A stretch of DNA of 8,981 nucleotides from a candidate division KSB1 bacterium (GTDB taxonomy: Bacteria > Zhuqueibacterota > JdFR-76 > DREG01), in the NCBI GenBank assembly GCA_022566355.1, contig JADFJB010000158.1:1-8981 (forward strand). Direction: 5' to 3'. Below the pieces are notes generated by a model. The model did no database searches. It was not told where the DNA came from and saw only the letters and a program-made list of their open reading frames with translations. Positions within the stretch are counted from its first letter, which is position 1. Every line of letters starts with the position of its first letter. The position numbers were made by a program, and so were the translations under genes. This document shows, one piece after another, positions 5,040 to 8,981 of this stretch.

Positions 5040-6406
5040 CTAAGCGGACTTCCAAAACGGTCCCGTAATGGCAAGTGTTAGTCCGGCTCGCTGCATATTT
5101 ATGAAAAGAGTTGTTCCGTCCGGGGAAAAGCAAACACCTGCAAATTCAGTATGTTTATGATGATTAGCGAACGTGTAAAACTGTCCCTGCGGCGTGATGC
5201 CGACCAATCTGACTTCATCGCCGCTGCGGTCTTCACAAACGATTATGTCGCCCCAAGGGGCGATGGTCAAATTGTCGGCGTTCTTAATCAGCTCGGAATC
5301 ATTCGACTCAATAAATAGTTCGAGAATACCGGATTCATAACCTTCTTCCCCGCCTTCAACAGAACCGGGAATGTAGCGCCATATTTGGCCCATTTTTTCT
5401 TCCCACCACTGGTACAGGCAAAGTAAACACCGTCTTCGCCACGCCACATACCTTCACCGCGCGCAAACAGCGCCGCCCCCTTATCGTGGCCACGCTTACG
5501 GAGATCATCTTCCGGCGCTTCAACATCTTCCATATCGATCCATGCCACTTTCAGGCGTTCACGAACTTTAATCTGTTCATCACCCCAATTGCGGGTGTCT
5601 TTTCGTCCGTCTACAATTCTCAATGCTTGCAGTTTTCCTCCTTTGACAAATTTTCGGGGTTCATTTGGAATGAAACGATATATCAAACCATTGCCCCTGT
5701 CTTCCGTCTGGTAAACAATACCCGTTGCCGGATCGACAGCAATAGCTTCGTGGCGGAACCGCCCCATCGACTTTAAGGGAATAGGATCGGCTAACTGAAT
5801 TTTTGCAGAGGCTGGCACTTCAAAATTAAAGCCGTGATATTTTTCGATAAGAATACCGTTTCTATTTTCCGGCACATCGTTGGTTTCCTCGCAGGTGATC
5901 CAGGATTTCCAGGGAGTGGGTTCACCGGCACAGTTGCGAACTGATCCGGCCAGACTCAGGTATTGGGTGACTATTGCCTGGTTATGAGTGTCATAAACAA
6001 AAGTGCTTGTGCCCCCGCAGGCTGGCGTCTTTCCTTTACCATCATCATACACTTTATTGGGGTCAATTTTATTAAATAACTCGTGCTTTTTTCCGTAGGT
6101 GCCTTTTCTGCCAGGGTTGATCTCGTGATTTCTAACCACAATCGTAAACTCGTTTGGTCCGGCAAAGGTAGCCATACCGTCTGGTATTGGCGGCACAAAA
6201 TAACCGTCATCCATCATATCGCCTGGTTGAGAGATTATTTAGTAAGTAAACCCATTCGGCAAGTCAAGAATTCCATCAGGATCCGGTCTTAGTGGACCAT
6301 AGCCATGTGCACGTAAACCTGGTTGTCCGATTGATTTTATGGGCGCACACGAAAACTTAGACAAACCAAGAAATCCCATCGAAACAGCACTACAGGTTTT
6401 CAGGAA
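5040..6406 (-). pseudogene. PhoX/DUF839-type phosphatase, broken (5' end lost, in-frame stop, frameshift)
   Basis: The remnant aligns with the PhoX-like family of calcium/iron-dependent alkaline phosphatases. Visible marks in order are FLKTCSAVSMGFLGLSKFSC (remainder of a Tat-type signal), GPLRPDPDGILDLPNGFTY, GDMMDDGYFVPPIPDGMATF, VRNHE, ACGGTSTFVYD, CAGEPTPWKSWITCEET, MGRFRHEA, GIVYQTEDR, FACTSGG, NADNLTIAPWGDIIVCED, and LFINMQRAGLTLAITGP with TAG at 5040. Three lesions are seen. The RR start before FLK is missing (about 6406). TAA at 6239-6241 replaces a codon after GFTY. One base is lost in a six-T run (5393-5398), which moves the frame between CTSGGKK and MGQIWRYIPG. Restoring that base gives 455 codons plus stop. 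Intact relatives are exported by the Tat system and release phosphate from organic esters. No product is expected here. Confidence 0.85.
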
Positions 6407-6800
6407 ATGTACATGGTATTCTCTTGGGATATTAAATTTTCAATCCTCTCTATAAAAAGAGACTTGGGATCATCAGTAGATTTGTATTCACTACTAAGTG
6501 ATGAATAAAAATAGATTTCTTTTCTTAATGTTTCACAAATTGTTCGATAATTGATCCAGTGTTCTTGATAATTAAATGCTTTTAAAACTGTCGTTCCGAT
6601 AGCCACAATGGCTGAGATAATAATAATGAACGATTTTGTTAAATCAAGTGCGACAAGTATTGGAGTCATGGTGGATGCTATGATGACAACTGCAGCCAAA
6701 ACTTATATTTTTTCTGACTCGAAATTGATTTTTTATTGTACCAGGTTATTTGATCTTCGTATCTTCCTTTTGCATATATATCAAATTGTTCCTTATCCAT
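6400..6800 (-). pseudogene. DUF4231/SLATT-like two-TM membrane protein, frameshifted
   Basis: ATG at 6800 is preceded by AGGAAAG and opens MDKEQFDIYAKGRYEDQITW, then YNKKSISSQKKYKF, and stops at 6678. A second frame starting at 6699 continues with LAAVVIIASTMTPILVAL, FIIIISAIVAIGTTVLKAF, YQEHWINYRTICETLRKEI and FIERIENLISQENTMYIS. Adding one T to the four-T run at 6698-6701 joins them into 133 residues with the DUF4231 layout: an N-terminal WY helix, two membrane helices (about 34-52 and 57-75), then the NYQEHWINYR...E.LRKE signature. SLATT-type proteins are thought to be pore-forming effectors in nucleotide-linked conflict systems, but no nucleotide cyclase gene is nearby. Its last codons overlap the truncated start of the phosphatase remnant, so the C-terminus may be altered. 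It could be a recent mutation or an assembly error. Confidence 0.75.
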
Positions 6801-6819
6801 AATTCTTTCCTTTTTATTT

Positions 6820-6846
6820 GCTTTAACTACGATAAATAGTTAAAGC
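6820..6846. repeat. 9-bp inverted repeat upstream of the DUF4231 gene
   Basis: GCTTTAACT (6820-6828) and AGTTAAAGC (6838-6846) are perfect arms around nine bases. It lies between the beta-lactamase-family stop and the DUF4231 start, with no T-run after it on the minus strand. It may be an operator or a weak terminator, without further support. Confidence 0.45.
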
Positions 6847-6913
6847 TTAAAATAACTGTACATTCCATATCAGTGAATGCAAGGTTCTCCTTATATTCAT
6901 TTCCCTCCAACAC

Positions 6914-8410
6914 CTACTCCACTTTCAGCTTCTTCAACATATCCACCGCATTGGTGTTATCAGGATTCAACTCCACAGATTTCTGGTAATTTTTGATGGC
7001 CAATTCCAGTTTTCCTGCTTTCATGTAGGCTTCTCCTAAACTGTCGTAGACGTTATAAGCTTCGGGATAAACTTCTACATTTAATTTGAAGATTGTGATT
7101 GCAATATCAAAACTGTTATTTTGCAGATAATGGTAGCCAAGCGTGTTCAATTCACGTTCAGCAAAATTATATTTGTCAATTTCTTCAACTTTCAAATGAT
7201 GATATTGATGGATTGCCCGGTCAAGACCTTCATTTCGAAGGGTCTTTGCAAGAATACCGGCAATTGAAATTTTTGGGATGGTATACTCACGGTCATGAAG
7301 GATATTCAGAATCTCCTGCCTGATGCTGTTGAGATATGAACTGGAGTGATTTGTCAAGATGATAAATGTATTGCGATCTTCAATTTCTCTATGGATATAG
7401 GTTCTGAATCCAACCCAACCGCCGGAGTGGCTCACTCTCTTTTTCCCTGCTTTCGTTTCCCCAATACCCCAGCCAAATCCATAGTTATGTGTGCTGTCAT
7501 TATTGAGAGTAACCGGTTGAAAAGCTTCCTCCAATGTTGATCGGTTTACAAGTTTTTCTGTATACAAAGCCTGATCCCACTTGAATAAATCACCAATTGT
7601 AGAATAGATTCCACCATCACCGGCAATGCCATTGAGGTAATGATGATCATTGGGTGTTGTGCTACTGCCATCCAGGGCCAATCGGTACCCATAAACTCTG
7701 TCCTCCATTTGCTGATCTTTGATTGGGCTATAGACAAGTGTTCTTGTCATTTTTAATGGAGTAAAAACATGCAGCTTCAGAAAATTGTCAAACTCTTCCC
7801 CAGAAACCCTTTCCACAATAGATGCCAAAATGACATAGCCGGTATTGCTGTATTCCCAGCGATCTCCAGGTGCGAAATGAACAGTCGGTTTATGTTTAGC
7901 CAATAGTTCGATGGCGTCATTGTTCGCTGCCACCTTTTTTGCGGAGGAATTCTCTTGAGTTTTTTCCCAATGTTTATTAAACATAGTGACATAATCCGGC
8001 AATCCTGAAGTATGATTCAGCAGATTCCGAATCGTGATGAACCCATAAGGCAATTCCGGGATATGCTTCCTGATATCATCTTCATAGGTCAATTTATCTT
8101 CTTCTTTCAGCATCATAATCGCCATAGCTGTGAACTGCTTGGAAACGGATGCCAACCTGAATTGAGAATCCAAGCTGAGCTGCTCTTTTGTTTTGTAATT
8201 GGCTATTCCCAGGGCTTTTTGATAGATGATATTGCCATGTTCAGCAAGAAAAACAACGCCATTAAATTGACCGTTTTCGTAGCATGTGGTGATCAGGTTG
8301 TCAAGCTTTTGAGCTTTTGTTTGGGCGAAACAAGTTTGAGCTTTAACTACCAGTGTTAAAATGAGTAAAAGAAAACTTAAATATTTGCGAAATGAGTTGT
8401 GTCCATTCAT
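6914..8410 (-). CDS. Exported serine beta-lactamase-family protein with C-terminal TPR repeats
   Basis: A 498-residue protein with a signal peptide (FRKYLSFLLLILTLVVKA, cleavage probably near residues 29-30), so periplasmic or outer. The beta-lactamase/PBP-like domain covers about 33-370 and has all three class C-type motifs: SVSK with Ser88 and Lys91 (nucleophile and base), YSN at 187-189, and HSG at 328-330. NHTSGLPDY (132-140) and GIYSTIGDLFKW are also typical. A linker leads to two or three TPRs at about 415-495 (LGYHYLQNNSFDIAITIF, DSLGEAYMKAGKLELAIKNY). Such serine hydrolases usually act as peptidases or esterases on peptidoglycan-like or small substrates rather than as resistance enzymes. 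The TPR tail suggests docking to a partner. The start ATG 8410 has GGAG six bases upstream. It is followed after 113 bases by the broken DUF4231 gene and is itself intact. Confidence 0.93.
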   Translation of the reverse strand: MNGHNSFRKYLSFLLLILTLVVKAQTCFAQTKAQKLDNLITTCYENGQFNGVVFLAEHGNIIYQKALGIANYKTKEQLSLDSQFRLASVSKQFTAMAIMMLKEEDKLTYEDDIRKHIPELPYGFITIRNLLNHTSGLPDYVTMFNKHWEKTQENSSAKKVAANNDAIELLAKHKPTVHFAPGDRWEYSNTGYVILASIVERVSGEEFDNFLKLHVFTPLKMTRTLVYSPIKDQQMEDRVYGYRLALDGSSTTPNDHHYLNGIAGDGGIYSTIGDLFKWDQALYTEKLVNRSTLEEAFQPVTLNNDSTHNYGFGWGIGETKAGKKRVSHSGGWVGFRTYIHREIEDRNTFIILTNHSSSYLNSIRQEILNILHDREYTIPKISIAGILAKTLRNEGLDRAIHQYHHLKVEEIDKYNFAERELNTLGYHYLQNNSFDIAITIFKLNVEVYPEAYNVYDSLGEAYMKAGKLELAIKNYQKSVELNPDNTNAVDMLKKLKVE

Positions 8411-8443
8411 GGTTTTCTCCGTATTTTATTTTTCTCTCATAGC

Positions 8444-8543
8444 AAAAACCGACTTTCTTTCGTGTTATGACAAACTGTTTTTCATTGATCTGCAATGTTT
8501 TTAATAGTCAAAATATTTGAAATTATTTAAAAAGTCGGTTTTT
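8444..8543. repeat. Perfect 13-bp inverted repeat with 74-base spacer
   Basis: AAAAACCGACTTT at 8444-8456 is the exact reverse complement of AAAGTCGGTTTTT at 8531-8543. The right arm overlaps the stop codon of the VOC gene, and the left arm lies 34 bases before the beta-lactamase-family start. On the minus-strand transcript the pair could form a long-loop stem ending in GGTTTTT, or it could be the ends of a very small non-autonomous element. The spacer holds no reading frame. Confidence 0.65.
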
Positions 8544-8907
8544 AATTAGGTTGCCACAATTCAACCTTGTCGCCATCGGGATCCATGAACCATCCGAAAC
8601 GGCCATAGTCATAATTCTCAATCTCACCGACATTTTCCGCACCGCCTTCCTTTACTTGCTGTAAAGCATTTTCGAGATGATCCACAATCAAGTTAAACAT
8701 AAATTCTTTAGATGAAGGAGAAAAATAGGAGGTTGAACTATCAAACGCACTCCAAACAGTGTAACCGTTCTCCGGCATTTTAGCCGGCGAAAACGAAACC
8801 CCTGGTCCTTCTTTATCCAGTCCAAGCCATTTGGCATACCACTGCCGTAATTTGCCCGGATTTTCTGATTTGAAAAAAACACCACCCACGCCTAAAACCT
8901 TTGCCAT
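8542..8907 (-). CDS. VOC-superfamily (glyoxalase/bleomycin-resistance fold) protein
   Basis: A 121-residue protein with the two beta-alpha-beta-beta-beta modules of the vicinal oxygen chelate fold. Module one begins at GVGGVFFKSENPGKLRQWYAKWLGL (7-29). Module two begins at FMFNLIVDHLENALQQVKEGGAENV (69-93) and ends in FGWFMDPDGDKVELWQPN. Glu116 in the last strand is at the usual metal-ligand position, while the other ligands are not clear by eye, so metal use and substrate are open. Members include isomerases, dioxygenases and drug-binding proteins, and small stand-alone forms like this are mostly uncharacterised cytoplasmic proteins. The start ATG 8907 has a strong AGGAG (complement at 8913-8917). 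It lies 131 bases before the beta-lactamase-family gene on the same strand, and a shared transcript is possible. Confidence 0.9.
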   Translation of the reverse strand: MAKVLGVGGVFFKSENPGKLRQWYAKWLGLDKEGPGVSFSPAKMPENGYTVWSAFDSSTSYFSPSSKEFMFNLIVDHLENALQQVKEGGAENVGEIENYDYGRFGWFMDPDGDKVELWQPN

Positions 8908-8981
8908 TTTACTCTCCTAAAAAAATAGTTACAAGAAGTAATTTTTCGAATTTATTGAATTAACTTGCATTATTCATGAAT

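Noticed and set aside
5393-5398. Programmed -1 frameshifting in the phosphatase gene
   Set aside because: The run is preceded by G, so P-site re-pairing would be poor. An independent nonsense codon and a missing 5' end point to decay instead.
6215-6217. Restart of the phosphatase at the ATG in MMDDG, giving a functional shorter protein
   Set aside because: No convincing ribosome site, no export signal, and the frame still breaks at 5393-5398.
1-8981. CRISPR array, tRNA, rRNA, transposase or integrase genes
   Set aside because: Looked for regular spaced repeats, conserved RNA words and DDE or recombinase motifs in the translated frames. None was seen.

Overview
The window looks like a moderately AT-rich chromosomal segment of an uncultured Gram-negative bacterium, most plausibly of the FCB assemblage (Calditrichota or candidate phylum KSB1-like). 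This guess rests on gene style only: an ECF sigma factor with a HEAT-repeat anti-sigma factor, tandem secreted DUF4097 proteins, a beta-lactamase-fold protein with C-terminal TPRs, and palindromic intergenic repeats. No rRNA, tRNA or other marker gene is present to confirm it.

Left part (1-3620, plus strand). After about 380 bases without a gene comes a compact four-gene operon: an ECF sigma factor starting at TTG, a membrane anti-sigma factor with a zinc-finger motif and periplasmic HEAT repeats (ATGA overlap with the sigma gene), and two tandem exported DUF4097 beta-helix-type proteins. A good ECF-type promoter (GTAACC, 16 bases, GTCTAC) lies just upstream and suggests autoregulation. The operon ends in a hairpin followed by T residues. 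The likely logic is that the membrane protein holds the sigma factor, and its periplasmic part, perhaps through the DUF4097 proteins, reports on the envelope.

Middle (3620-6800). A stand-alone DUF2442 gene (plus strand) sits behind a small palindromic promoter region and lacks the DUF4160 partner often found beside it. From 4092 to 6800 everything is on the minus strand and broken: the C-terminal remnant of a large TPR protein with two clear frame changes and a probable third plus an 85% GC patch, a PhoX/DUF839-type phosphatase with a lost 5' end, an in-frame stop and a one-base frame loss, and a two-TM DUF4231/SLATT-like gene with a one-base frame loss. The 3' end of this last gene overlaps the truncated start of the phosphatase. 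Palindromic and short tandem repeats lie around these remnants.

Right part (6800-8981, minus strand). An intact exported serine beta-lactamase-family protein with C-terminal TPRs and an intact small VOC (glyoxalase-fold) protein, separated by 131 bases that carry a perfect 13-bp inverted repeat.

No CRISPR array, transposase, integrase, tRNA or rRNA was seen. The contrast between intact flanks and a decayed centre is the main structural theme. The sigma/anti-sigma/DUF4097 cassette is the best candidate for a coherent, poorly described system.
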